DNA from: Arthrobacter sp.
Lineage (GTDB): Bacteria > Actinomycetota > Actinomycetes > Actinomycetales > Micrococcaceae
Assembly (NCBI GenBank): GCA_030147325.1
Contig: JASLAA010000217.1
Location: forward strand, 1 to 25,059
Direction: 5' to 3'
DNA: 25,059 nucleotides
Each line of letters begins with the position of its first letter. Position 1 is the first letter of the stretch. This document shows positions 1 through 7,516 of the stretch, piece by piece. Below the pieces are notes generated by a model. That model searched no databases, was not told the origin of the DNA, and saw only the letters and a list, made by a program, of their open reading frames with translations. A program made the position numbers and the translations under genes.

Positions 1-69
1 ACGCCGAGGTGCTGATCCTCGACGAACCCACCGCCGTCCTGACGCCCAAGGAGACCGACGAGCTGCTCG
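1..69 (+). other. Inverted fragment of the adjacent ABC ATPase gene (fold-back end)
   Basis: On the plus strand this stretch reads DAEV-LILDEPTAVL-TPKETDELL, the Walker B region of an ABC ATPase. The minus-strand ATPase gene that begins at 550 reads up to ...RDAEV at position 71 and then loses sense, and the expected continuation of that protein is exactly what bases 1-69 encode in the opposite direction. Bases 1-12 are the perfect reverse complement of bases 70-81. The fragment is therefore the next piece of the same gene, flipped. A chimeric or fold-back end of an assembly is the likeliest cause. A real inversion at a short inverted repeat is possible but less likely. Confidence 0.85.
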
Positions 70-70
70 G

Positions 71-550
71 CACCTCGGCGTCGCGCACGAGCGCCTTGAT
101 GATCTCGACGCGCTGCTGCACACCGACCGGGAGGTCCTCGACGACGGCGTCGGGGTCGACGTCGAACCCGTACTGGTCGGAGATCTGACGGATCCGCGTG
201 CGGGTCTCCTGCAGGTTCAGCATGCCGCCGGCCTTGGTGGACTCGTTGCCGAGGGCCACGTTCTCGGCGACCGTGAAGACCGGCACGAGCATGAAGTGCT
301 GGTGCACCATCCCGATGCCGGCCGCCATCGCGTCACCGGGACCCCTGAAGGTCACGGGCTCGTCATTGACGAGGATCTCACCCTCCGTCGGGTCGTACAG
401 TCCGTACAGCACGTTCATGAGCGTGGACTTGCCGGCCCCGTTCTCGCCCAGCAGGCTGTGGACCTGTCCCGGCTCGACGACGAGGTCGATGGAATCGTTG
501 GCGACGAGCGACCCGAAGCGCTTCGTGATGCCGATCAGCTCGAGTTTCAC
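71..550 (-). CDS. ABC transporter ATP-binding protein, nucleoside/BMP type (3' part missing)
   Basis: This is the ATPase of a simple sugar/nucleoside-type importer (RbsA-like, YufO/NupO group), which energises uptake through the membrane. The GTG start at 550 gives V-K-L-E-L-I-G-I-T-K-R-F-G, followed by Walker A (GENGAGKST, about residues 35-43) and the Q-loop region MVHQHFMLVP. The coupled helical region follows, with PVGVQQRVEIIKAL where the signature motif lies; the usual LSGG is replaced by PVGV, as is common in this subfamily. A full family member has about 500 residues with two ATPase domains; only about 160 codons are in sense here, because the sequence flips at position 70. It lies downstream of the BMP-type lipoprotein gene on the same strand, the normal order for these transporters. 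The Shine-Dalgarno sequence is weak (GGTTGAG). Confidence 0.85.
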
Positions 551-658
551 AACTCAACCAGCCTGTTCTGTTCTGTTGCCTTCGCATCGGAGTCGAGCGG
601 AAGTCATCGGAAAGGATACCGGGTGCGGCGTCGGAGCACGCTCTCGGGACGAACGCAA

Positions 659-699
659 ACCGCCTTCCTCCCGGCGTCGGTCCGCGGGAGGAAGGCGGT
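659..699 (-). terminator. Hairpin terminator or attenuator after the BMP lipoprotein gene
   Basis: Bases 659-673 and 685-699 are perfectly complementary (15 bp, 11-nt loop). On the minus strand the stem is followed by TTTGCGTT. It starts about 18 bases after the stop codon of the binding-protein gene and before the ATPase gene. It could lower ATPase and permease transcription relative to the binding protein, or stabilise the upstream mRNA end. Confidence 0.75.
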
Positions 700-716
700 G
701 CTGCGAAGGTGCTGTG

Positions 717-1829
717 CTACTGCGGGCTGGCAGCCGAATCGACGGTGATGTCGCCCGAGATGATCTGTTCCTTCAGCTCGTCGAGCGTCGTCTGCAGATC
801 GGCCGGGACGTTGGCCTCCTGGTCGTGGAACGGGGCGAGTGCGACGCCGCCGTTCTCCAGGGTGCCCACGTACGGGGTGTTGTCGAAGTTGCCCTCGACG
901 TCGGTGCTGATGACATCCTCGACGGCATCGCCCATGAGCTTCATGACGGAGGTGAGGATGAACTCCTCGCCCTTGCCCGCGGTCTCGTACCCGTCGGAGT
1001 CGACCCAGATGGCCTTGACGTCCTTGCCCGCGGCGTTGGCCTCGATCACGGCGTCGAGTGTGCCGGACCCGACGGGACCCGCGACCGGCATGATGATGTC
1101 GGCGCCCTCGTTGATGAAGTTCTGGGTGTTGGTCTTGCCCGCAGCGGCGTCCTCGAAGTTGCCCACGAAGGTGCCGTTCTGGCTCTCCTTGTCCCAGCCG
1201 AGGAGCTGGACGTCGGCGTCGTTCTCCTCGTTGAAGTGGGCGACGCCCTCGGCGAATCCGTCCATGAAGATGGTGACGGTCGGGATGTTGATGCCACCGT
1301 AGGTGGCGACCTTCCCGGACTCGCTGGTCGCTGCGGCGGCGTAGCCGGCGAGGAAAGCCGCCTGCGCCGTGTCGTAGATGATGGGCTTGACGTTCGGCAG
1401 GTCGATCGAGTTGTCGTCGACGATGGCGAAGTTGGAATCGACGTTCGCCTCGGCTGCTGCCTTCGTGGTGTCGGCGAGGAGGAAGCCCACCGTCACCGTG
1501 AGGTTGCACCCTGCCTGCACCATGCTGTCGACGTTCGGGCCGAAATCGGTCTCGGCCTGCGACTCGGCCTGGTTGATCTGGATGCCGAGATCGGTCTCGG
1601 CCTTCTTCAGTCCCTCGTAGCTGGACTGGTTGAAGGAGCGGTCGTCGAATCCACCGGAGTCGGAGACGATGCAGCCGAGGTAGTCGCTGCCAGCGTCGGC
1701 ACTGGCGCCGCCTCCGGACGATTCCTCGGCGGGCGGTGCGCCGCAACCGGACAGGACGAGGGCTGATACGCCGAGAACAGCGGCGGACAGGCCAGTGCCG
1801 CGCGAAAACTTGCGCAGTGAGTTCTTCAA
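717..1829 (-). CDS. BMP/PnrA-like substrate-binding lipoprotein
   Basis: This is a lipid-anchored extracellular binding protein of the basic membrane protein (BMP, PnrA-like) family, which captures purine nucleosides or related ligands for an ABC importer. The preferred start is TTG at 1829: GGAGGA lies just upstream, and it gives the signal peptide MKNSLRKF... with a lipobox LSG-C at residue 29. An in-frame ATG at 1856 would put the Shine-Dalgarno inside the coding region. A low-complexity SGGGASADAG linker follows the cysteine. The family motif DSGGFDDRSFNQ opens the first lobe, and further family landmarks are GFAEGV and GADIIMPVAGPVG. The length of about 370 residues is normal. The ATPase gene downstream supports the role. 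The actual ligand cannot be read from sequence. Confidence 0.9.
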   Translation of the reverse strand: MKNSLRKFSRGTGLSAAVLGVSALVLSGCGAPPAEESSGGGASADAGSDYLGCIVSDSGGFDDRSFNQSSYEGLKKAETDLGIQINQAESQAETDFGPNVDSMVQAGCNLTVTVGFLLADTTKAAAEANVDSNFAIVDDNSIDLPNVKPIIYDTAQAAFLAGYAAAATSESGKVATYGGINIPTVTIFMDGFAEGVAHFNEENDADVQLLGWDKESQNGTFVGNFEDAAAGKTNTQNFINEGADIIMPVAGPVGSGTLDAVIEANAAGKDVKAIWVDSDGYETAGKGEEFILTSVMKLMGDAVEDVISTDVEGNFDNTPYVGTLENGGVALAPFHDQEANVPADLQTTLDELKEQIISGDITVDSAASPQ

Positions 1830-1966
1830 AATTCCTCCAGGAAAGAAATGCGCCACGGGGATGGATATCAGTGAGTGTCCATCACGGTTCGCGATCTGAT
1901 CCGAGGCTCTGTTTTCACTGAAAGACCGTGGCGCCGCGACACCGTCGGTGCAGCACGTATGCGAAC

Positions 1967-1972
1967 ATCCTA
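1967..1972 (-). promoter_or_regulatory. Possible -10 box for the BMP transporter operon
   Basis: TAGGAT on the minus strand lies about 140 bases before the lipoprotein start codon. No convincing -35 is visible. Between it and the gene there is an 11-bp inverted repeat (TTTCA-G-TGAAA, 1913-1923), which could be an operator, and a 6-bp inverted repeat (1860-1865 with 1878-1883) in the leader. No known riboswitch was recognised in this leader. Confidence 0.3.
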
Positions 1973-2050
1973 AGGGTCAGGTGACGGGGAACACTACGCG
2001 GCGGTCCCGGCAGCGGGGATTGTTCGGCTTTCGTTATGCACAGCGGACTG

Positions 2051-2075
2051 CGGACGCGTCCGGCCGGACGTCCGG
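2051..2075 (-). terminator. Nested palindromes directly after the M20 gene
   Basis: Three overlapping perfect 12-bp palindromes fill 25 bases: 2051-2062 (CGGACGCGTCCG), 2058-2069 (GTCCGGCCGGAC) and 2064-2075 (CCGGACGTCCGG). They begin one base after the stop codon of the amidohydrolase gene. There is no T-tract. The position suggests a transcription end or mRNA-stabilising structure. Confidence 0.45.
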
Positions 2076-2076
2076 T

Positions 2077-3282
2077 TCAGCTAACCGGAGCGAGCACCGC
2101 CTGCAGCGCGGCCTCCGCCATGACGCGGACACCGCAGGCGATGGCGCGCTCGTCGGGGACGTAGTCGCCGCGGTGCAGATCGAAGGTCTCACCACCGGGC
2201 GTCCGGGTACCGAGCCGCATCATGGCTCCGGGCACTTCCTGCGTCATCCAGGCGAAGTCCTCACCACCCATGGACTGGGGTGTGAGCACGACGGCGCCCG
2301 CGCCAAGTTGGGCGCGCGCGGCAGCCTCGAGCAATCCGGTCTCGGCCTCCTGGTTGACCACCGGCGGCACCCCGCGGATGTGCTCGAGCTTGACGTCGAC
2401 GCCGAAGGGAGCGGCAACCTGCCGTACGGCCCGGTCCAGCAGCTCTCCCGCCGACTCCCATGCCTCCCCGTCCAGGCAGCGGAGGGTCCCGGACATGAAC
2501 CCGTGAGCCGGGATGGCGTTGGGTGCGGAGCCGGCATGGATCTGTCCCCACACCACGGACACGGCACTGCGCACGTCGATCCGGCGCGACAGCACCGCCG
2601 GGACGTTCACCGCGATGGTCGCGAGCGCGAAGACGAGGTCCTCCGTCAGGTGCGGGCGCGAGGTGTGGCCGCCGCGGCCGCTCAGCTCGACCCGGATGGT
2701 GTCGGAAGCGGAGGTGATCGCACCGATGCGCGTACCCACGAGCCCGACGTCGATGCGGGGGTCGCAATGCAGGGCGAGGATCCGGGGCAGACCGTCGAGG
2801 ACACCCTGGGCGATGACGTCGATCGCACCTCCCGGCATCATCTCCTCGGCGGGCTGGAAGATCACCCGGACGGTCCCCGGCAGCGGCGACTCGGCGTCGA
2901 GTCCGGCGAGCACCAGGGCGACGCCGAGCATCACGGTGGTGTGGATGTCGTGCCCGCACGCGTGCGTCACGCCGGTCGACACCGATGCGAAGGCGAGGCC
3001 GGTCTCCTCGATGATCGGCAGGGCGTCGATGTCCGCACGCAGACCGATCCTCAGCGGGCCCTGCCCGATGTCGACGAAGGCTCCCGTACCCTCCAGCCGC
3101 TGGGGCCTGAGCCCTGCCTGCTGGAGCCTCGCCACGATGACATCGGTGGTGCGGTGCTCCCTGTAGGACAGCTCGGGGTGGCGGTGGATGTCGCGCCGGA
3201 TGGCCGTCAGCTCATCGAGCAGGGGTTCGAGGGAGGCCGCCACGCGGGAGGTCGACGGACTCTGGGTGCTGGACGTTTCCAC
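2077..3282 (-). CDS. M20 family metallo-amidohydrolase (hippurate hydrolase-like)
   Basis: This is a probable zinc- or manganese-dependent amidohydrolase of peptidase family M20D (AmhX/hippurate hydrolase/N-acyl-amino-acid hydrolase group), expected to split an acyl group from an amino acid or similar amide in the cytoplasm. Family landmarks in order are HRHPELSYRE (residues 33-42), LRADIDALPI (81-90), the metal-binding ACGHDIHTT with Cys109 and His111, FQPAEE with Glu146/147, and LHCDP with His172. The dimerisation-domain motif SGRGGHTSRPH and the C-terminal MGGEDFAWM follow. The length of 401 residues is normal. The start is GTG at 3282. There is little Shine-Dalgarno sequence, but TAGGCT sits 6 bases upstream (3289-3294), which fits a leaderless mRNA. 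The substrate is not readable. Confidence 0.9.
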   Translation of the reverse strand: METSSTQSPSTSRVAASLEPLLDELTAIRRDIHRHPELSYREHRTTDVIVARLQQAGLRPQRLEGTGAFVDIGQGPLRIGLRADIDALPIIEETGLAFASVSTGVTHACGHDIHTTVMLGVALVLAGLDAESPLPGTVRVIFQPAEEMMPGGAIDVIAQGVLDGLPRILALHCDPRIDVGLVGTRIGAITSASDTIRVELSGRGGHTSRPHLTEDLVFALATIAVNVPAVLSRRIDVRSAVSVVWGQIHAGSAPNAIPAHGFMSGTLRCLDGEAWESAGELLDRAVRQVAAPFGVDVKLEHIRGVPPVVNQEAETGLLEAAARAQLGAGAVVLTPQSMGGEDFAWMTQEVPGAMMRLGTRTPGGETFDLHRGDYVPDERAIACGVRVMAEAALQAVLAPVS

Positions 3283-3375
3283 CCCATCAGCCTACCGACC
3301 GGGCGGCCTCAGCCCTCACGGCACCGGAGCGGGAGGCCACCGGGCGCGCTCCCCCCGCGGGCAGGGGCGGCGGGG

Positions 3376-3414
3376 CCACCCGGCCAGGAGCAGCGGGTGG
3401 GGCGCACCGGCGCC
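3376..3414 (-). terminator. Possible terminator hairpins after the guanylyltransferase gene
   Basis: Just beyond the stop codon at 3418-3420 there is a 5-bp stem with a 4-nt loop (3401-3405 with 3410-3414), then a 7-bp stem (3376-3382 with 3394-3400). Neither has a T-tract. The assignment rests on position and G+C-rich pairing only. Confidence 0.3.
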
Positions 3415-3417
3415 CGG

Positions 3418-4557
3418 TCAGAGGACGTCCGTGTCCCCGCTGGCGCGCAGTCGCTCGACGGCCTTCTTGACCTCCTGCGCGTGCTCCTTCGTCGTGACGA
3501 GCAGCGCGTCAGGGGTGTCCACGATGACGACGTTCTCGATGCCGATGAGCGCGATGACCCTCTTGGTGTCGGACACCACGATGCCCGAGGCGTTCTCGGA
3601 GAACACCCGCGCGCCCTCCCCCATGACGGTGAGTTCGCTGTTCTCCTCGGCGGGGTTCAGGCGCCCGATGGCCGCGAAGTCGCCGACGTCGTCCCAGCTG
3701 AACTCGCCGGGGATCATCGCGACGTCCCCGGCGGCGGCGGCGGGCTCGGCGACGGCGTAGTCGATGGCGATCTTCGGCAGCGTGGGCCACACGCGGCGGG
3801 CGACCTCCACGCGGCGCGGAGTGTCCCAGGCCTCCGCGATCTCCATGAGCCCCGCGTACAGCTCGGGTTCGTTGGCGGACAGGTGCTTGAGCATGAGGTC
3901 GACCGGCGCGACGAACATCCCGGCGTTCCAGGAGTAGTTCCCACTGTCGATGTAGCCGTCCGCCACGTCCTGGGACGGCTTCTCGACGAACTCGATGACG
4001 GCCCGGGCGCTCGGCGCACCGTCGACGGCGAGCGGCTCACCGGCCCTGATGTAACCGAAGCCCGTCGAGGCGTGGGTGGGCTTGATGCCGATCGTGACGA
4101 TGTACCCGCGGGCAGCGGTGTGAATGGCTTCGCGGACCGCTGCCTGGAAGACCTCCACGGGCGCGATCACCTGGTCGGCGGCGAACGAGCCCATGATGAT
4201 GCTCGGATCGCGCTGGTGGAGGATCGCCGCCGCGAGACCGATGGCCGCTCCTGAATCCTTCGGCTCGGATTCGAGCACGAGGTTCATGTCCTCGATCTCG
4301 GGGAGCTGCTCGAGCACCGCGCGCCGGTGCACGATCCCGGTGACCACCATCGTGCGGCCGTCGCAGAGCGGACGGAGACGATCGTAGGTGGCGCGGATCA
4401 GCGTGCTGCCGGAACCGGTGAGGTCATGCAGGAACTTCGGCGCCGCAGCGCGCGAGAGGGGCCACAGACGCGTGCCCGTGCCTCCCGCCGGAATGACGCC
4501 ATGAAAGCGGTCCAGCACATTGTCAGGGGTGTGGGCAGCCGCCCTCTCGGTACTCAT
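3418..4557 (-). CDS. manC: Mannose-1-phosphate guanylyltransferase
   Basis: This enzyme makes GDP-mannose from GTP and mannose 1-phosphate, the mannosyl donor for glycolipids, cell-wall glycans and protein mannosylation. The nucleotidyltransferase signature IPAGGTGTRLWPLSR lies near the N-terminus with PKFL after it. FVEKP and NYSWNAGMFV follow, typical of the GDP-mannose pyrophosphorylase group, and SWDDVGDF lies in the C-terminal part. At 379 residues it has only the transferase and no C-terminal phosphomannose isomerase domain. The start chosen is ATG at 4557. An upstream in-frame start at 4686 would add 43 residues that do not match the fold and would run into the sdh promoter region. TACCGT lies 7 bases before the ATG (4565-4570), suggesting a leaderless mRNA. 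It is transcribed away from sdhC. Confidence 0.9.
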   Translation of the reverse strand: MSTERAAAHTPDNVLDRFHGVIPAGGTGTRLWPLSRAAAPKFLHDLTGSGSTLIRATYDRLRPLCDGRTMVVTGIVHRRAVLEQLPEIEDMNLVLESEPKDSGAAIGLAAAILHQRDPSIIMGSFAADQVIAPVEVFQAAVREAIHTAARGYIVTIGIKPTHASTGFGYIRAGEPLAVDGAPSARAVIEFVEKPSQDVADGYIDSGNYSWNAGMFVAPVDLMLKHLSANEPELYAGLMEIAEAWDTPRRVEVARRVWPTLPKIAIDYAVAEPAAAAGDVAMIPGEFSWDDVGDFAAIGRLNPAEENSELTVMGEGARVFSENASGIVVSDTKRVIALIGIENVVIVDTPDALLVTTKEHAQEVKKAVERLRASGDTDVL

Positions 4558-4668
4558 CCGTTCCACGGTAACCGACGCATGGGCGGGGAGCCCCGATCCA
4601 GCCCTGCGCCTGCGGAACTCTCCGTCACCCCCGAGTGTTAACAAGGTCACAGGTGAGGGGCCCCTAAA

Positions 4669-4697
4669 TTGATGCAGGAGTGTCACCGGCCTACATT
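4669..4697 (+). promoter_or_regulatory. Predicted promoter of the sdhCDAB operon
   Basis: A -35 box TTGATG (4669-4674) and a -10 box TACATT (4692-4697) are separated by exactly 17 bases. This would start transcription near 4704 and give a leader of about 78 nt before sdhC. A second -10-like box, TATAAC (4741-4746), has no good -35 partner. The region is notably A+T-richer than its surroundings. Confidence 0.6.
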
Positions 4698-4781
4698 ATT
4701 GTTATCTGAAGAGTGCTGTCGCACCGGCGTAATCCCTGCGTATAACGCGCTAACGCCCACGCGATGCAGGGAGGTAATTCA

Positions 4782-5165
4782 ATGCCGAAGACACTGTCGC
4801 CAACAGGCACCCTCTACCGTGGCCGGGAAGGCCAATGGTCCTGGGTCGCCCACCGCATCACCGGAGTGGTGATTTTCTTCTTCCTCCTCGTGCACGTCCT
4901 GGACACGTCCCTGGTCCGCGTCTCGCCGGAAGCCTACGACGCCGTTATCGCGTCCTACAAGAACCCCATCATGGGCCTCGGGGAGCTCGGCCTCGTCGCC
5001 GCGATCGTCTTCCACGCCTTCAACGGGATCCGCGTGATCCTGATCGACTTCTGGAAGCAGGGGCCCAGGTACCACCGCCAGATGCTCTGGAGCGTCATCG
5101 GCCTCTGGGCGGTCGTCATGGTCGCCTTCTCGATCCGCCATCTCTCGCACGTCTTCGGAGGTTAG
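4782..5165 (+). CDS. sdhC: Succinate dehydrogenase cytochrome b556 subunit
   Basis: This is a membrane anchor subunit of complex II. Together with SdhD it holds haem b and the quinone site and carries electrons from succinate to the quinone pool. The protein has 127 residues with three hydrophobic segments (about 27-46, 66-88 and 103-118). The N-terminal motif WSWVAHRITG (19-28) and HAFNGIR (78-84) are family hallmarks, and His78 is the likely haem ligand. The start chosen is ATG at 4782, with GGGAGG 9 bases upstream. An earlier in-frame ATG at 4764 would lie ahead of that ribosome-binding site. It is the first gene of sdhCDAB. Confidence 0.93.
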   Translation: MPKTLSPTGTLYRGREGQWSWVAHRITGVVIFFFLLVHVLDTSLVRVSPEAYDAVIASYKNPIMGLGELGLVAAIVFHAFNGIRVILIDFWKQGPRYHRQMLWSVIGLWAVVMVAFSIRHLSHVFGG

Positions 5166-5171
5166 TACCCC

Positions 5172-5639
5172 ATGGCTACCCCAACCATCGAAAGCCCGCG
5201 CTCAGGCCGCGTGGCTCCCGGCTACTCGCGATCGTCGACGTCGCGCGGCAATTTCGAGATGGTCGCATGGCTGTTCATGCGCCTCTCGGGAGCGATCCTC
5301 GTCGTGCTGATCTTCGTCCACCTCTACGTCAACCTGATCGCCGGTGACGGCATCACCGGGATCGACTTCGGCTTCGTCGCCGGCAAGTGGGCCGATCCGG
5401 TGTGGCAGATCTGGGATCTGACGCTGCTGTGGCTGTCCATGCTGCACGGCACCAACGGCATCCGCGTGATCATCAACGACTATGCGGAGAAGAACAGCAC
5501 CCGCATGTGGCTCAAGGGTGTCCTCTACACGTCGACCGTCGTGATCGTCGTCCTCGGCACCCTCGTCATCTTCACCTTCGATCCCTGCCCGGTGATCAAC
5601 GGAGTGCCACACGTCGCGGATTACTGCCCCGCCGCGTAG
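5172..5639 (+). CDS. sdhD: Succinate dehydrogenase hydrophobic membrane anchor subunit
   Basis: This is the second membrane anchor of complex II. The protein has 155 residues: a basic, Ser/Arg-rich N-terminal tail of about 28 residues, then membrane segments at about 31-56, 80-100 and 112-135. MRLSGA near residue 36 and HGTNGIRVI (His92) correspond to the quinone/haem region of the family. GGAGG overlapping the end of sdhC serves as its ribosome-binding site, and only six bases separate the two genes. Next is sdhA after a gap of about 98 bases. Confidence 0.92.
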   Translation: MATPTIESPRSGRVAPGYSRSSTSRGNFEMVAWLFMRLSGAILVVLIFVHLYVNLIAGDGITGIDFGFVAGKWADPVWQIWDLTLLWLSMLHGTNGIRVIINDYAEKNSTRMWLKGVLYTSTVVIVVLGTLVIFTFDPCPVINGVPHVADYCPAA

Positions 5640-5737
5640 TTCACGCACCTCCTGCCGCAGGTCGGCAGTCTTCGCATGATGAGCCCACCGCGGCGCACCC
5701 ATGCACACTCAACGGTTCAACAGAAAGAGCGACCAGC

Positions 5738-7516
5738 ATGCAGGTCCACAAGTACGACGTCGTCATCGTCGGCGCCGGTGGCGCGGGAATGCGCGCTGCC
5801 ATCGAGTCGGGACAGCGCGCCCGCACCGCCGTCCTGACGAAGCTCTACCCCACCCGCTCCCACACCGGTGCGGCTCAGGGTGGCATGTGCGCGGCCCTGG
5901 CCAACGTCGAGGAGGACAACTGGGAGTGGCACACCTTCGACACCGTCAAGGGCGGTGACTACCTCGTCGACCAGGACGCCGCCGAGGTGATGGCGAAGGA
6001 GGCCATCGAGGCCGTCCTCGATCTCGAGAAGATGGGCCTGCCGTTCAACCGCACGCCCGAGGGACGCATCGACCAGCGGCGCTTCGGCGGCCACACCCGC
6101 GACCACGGCAAGGCGCCCGTGCGCCGTTCCTGCTACGCGGCCGACCGCACCGGACACATGATCCTGCAGACGCTGTACCAGAACTGCGTTAAGCACAACG
6201 TCGAGTTCTACAACGAGTACTACGTGCTCGACTTGCTGATGGTGGACGAGGAAGTCGTCGTCGACGGCGAGACCCGCATCCAGAAGCGTGTCGCGGGTGT
6301 CGTCTCCTACGACCTCGCCTCGGGCGAGCTCCACGTCTTCCAGGCCAAGTCCGTCGTCTTCGCCTCGGGCGGCGTCGGCAAGGTCTACAAGACGACGTCG
6401 AACGCGCACACGCTCACCGGTGACGGCATGGGCATCGCGTTCCGCCGCGGCATCCCCCTCGAGGACATGGAGTTCTTCCAGTTCCACCCGACCGGCCTCG
6501 CGGGCCTGGGCATCCTCCTCTCGGAAGCCGCCCGCGGAGAGGGAGCGATCCTCCGCAACTCGGAGGGTGAGCGCTTCATGGAGCGCTACGCCCCGACCAT
6601 CAAGGACCTCGCACCGCGTGACATCGTCGCCCGGTCGATGGCCAACGAGGTCCGGGAAGGCCGCGGAGCAGGGCCGAACAAGGACTACGTCCTCCTCGAC
6701 CTCACCCACCTCGAGCCCGCACACATCGACGCGAAGCTGCCGGACATCACCGAGTTCGCCCGCACCTATCTCGGCGTCGAGCCGTACACGGAGCCCGTTC
6801 CGGTCTTCCCGACGGCCCACTACGCGATGGGCGGGATCCCGACGAACATCAAGGCCGAGGTCCTCTCGGACAACGACACCGTGGTCCCGGGCCTCTACGC
6901 GGCGGGCGAGGTAGCCTGCGTCTCCGTCCACGGCTCCAACCGTCTCGGCACCAACTCGCTGCTCGACATCAACGTCTTCGGCAAGCGGGCCGGTCTTGCT
7001 GCAGCCGAATATGCGCTGACCGCCGACTTCGTGGAGATCCCCGAGAACCCCACCGTGGAGACCGAGGAACTGCTCAACCGGGCGCGCAGCTCGGAGGGCG
7101 GTGAGCGGGTCGCCCTGATCCGCAAGGAACTGCAGGACATCATGGACGCCAATGTCCAGGTCTTCCGCACGGAGGAGACGCTCGTCGAGGCGCTGCGCGT
7201 CATCGATAGTCTTGAGGAGCGCTACACCCGCATCACGGTGCAGGACAAGGGCAAGCGGTTCAACCTCGACCTGCTCGAAGCCGTGGAGCTCGGATTCCTC
7301 CTCGACATGGCGAAGGTCATGACGGCGGCGGCACTGCACCGCAAGGAGTCACGCGGCGGACACTTCCGGGAGGACTACCCGGAGCGCGACGACGCGAACT
7401 TCATGACCCATTCCATGGCCTACAAGGATCCCAGCGCCACTGAGACCAGCGGCGTCCGCCTTGAGACCAAACCGGTGATCTTCACCCGATACCAGCCCAT
7501 GGAGCGTAAGTACTGA
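5738..7516 (+). CDS. sdhA: Succinate dehydrogenase flavoprotein subunit
   Basis: This is the catalytic subunit of complex II. It oxidises succinate to fumarate and passes electrons to FAD, facing the cytoplasm. The FAD-binding motif VGAGGAGMRAA lies at residues 11-21. SHTGAAQGG carries His42, the expected site of covalent FAD attachment. Active-site motifs FQFHPTGL, ARGEGAILRN, HYAMGGIPT and GSNRLGTNSLLD follow in order. The C-terminus ends in the usual Arg/Lys-Tyr tail (MERKY). It has 592 residues, the normal length. The frame is open far upstream, but the start is ATG at 5738, where similarity to the family begins. The ribosome-binding site is weak (GAAAGAG). Its stop overlaps the sdhB start by one base. 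Confidence 0.96.
   Translation: MQVHKYDVVIVGAGGAGMRAAIESGQRARTAVLTKLYPTRSHTGAAQGGMCAALANVEEDNWEWHTFDTVKGGDYLVDQDAAEVMAKEAIEAVLDLEKMGLPFNRTPEGRIDQRRFGGHTRDHGKAPVRRSCYAADRTGHMILQTLYQNCVKHNVEFYNEYYVLDLLMVDEEVVVDGETRIQKRVAGVVSYDLASGELHVFQAKSVVFASGGVGKVYKTTSNAHTLTGDGMGIAFRRGIPLEDMEFFQFHPTGLAGLGILLSEAARGEGAILRNSEGERFMERYAPTIKDLAPRDIVARSMANEVREGRGAGPNKDYVLLDLTHLEPAHIDAKLPDITEFARTYLGVEPYTEPVPVFPTAHYAMGGIPTNIKAEVLSDNDTVVPGLYAAGEVACVSVHGSNRLGTNSLLDINVFGKRAGLAAAEYALTADFVEIPENPTVETEELLNRARSSEGGERVALIRKELQDIMDANVQVFRTEETLVEALRVIDSLEERYTRITVQDKGKRFNLDLLEAVELGFLLDMAKVMTAAALHRKESRGGHFREDYPERDDANFMTHSMAYKDPSATETSGVRLETKPVIFTRYQPMERKY

Noticed and set aside
1830..2050. Riboswitch in the leader of the nucleoside transporter genes
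   Set aside because: A purine-type aptamer was considered because of the BMP family, but no conserved core was recognised; only short inverted repeats are present.
1948..4254. Long plus-strand open frame of 768 codons
   Set aside because: It runs antisense to the M20 and manC genes, has Arg/His/Gly/Asp-rich composition typical of an antisense frame in high-G+C DNA, and matches no family. The minus-strand genes carry clear motifs.
5717..7339. Minus-strand open frame of 540 codons over sdhA
   Set aside because: It is antisense to sdhA, which has every expected motif; the frame has low-complexity, Val/Asp/Glu/Leu-rich content and no recognisable domain.
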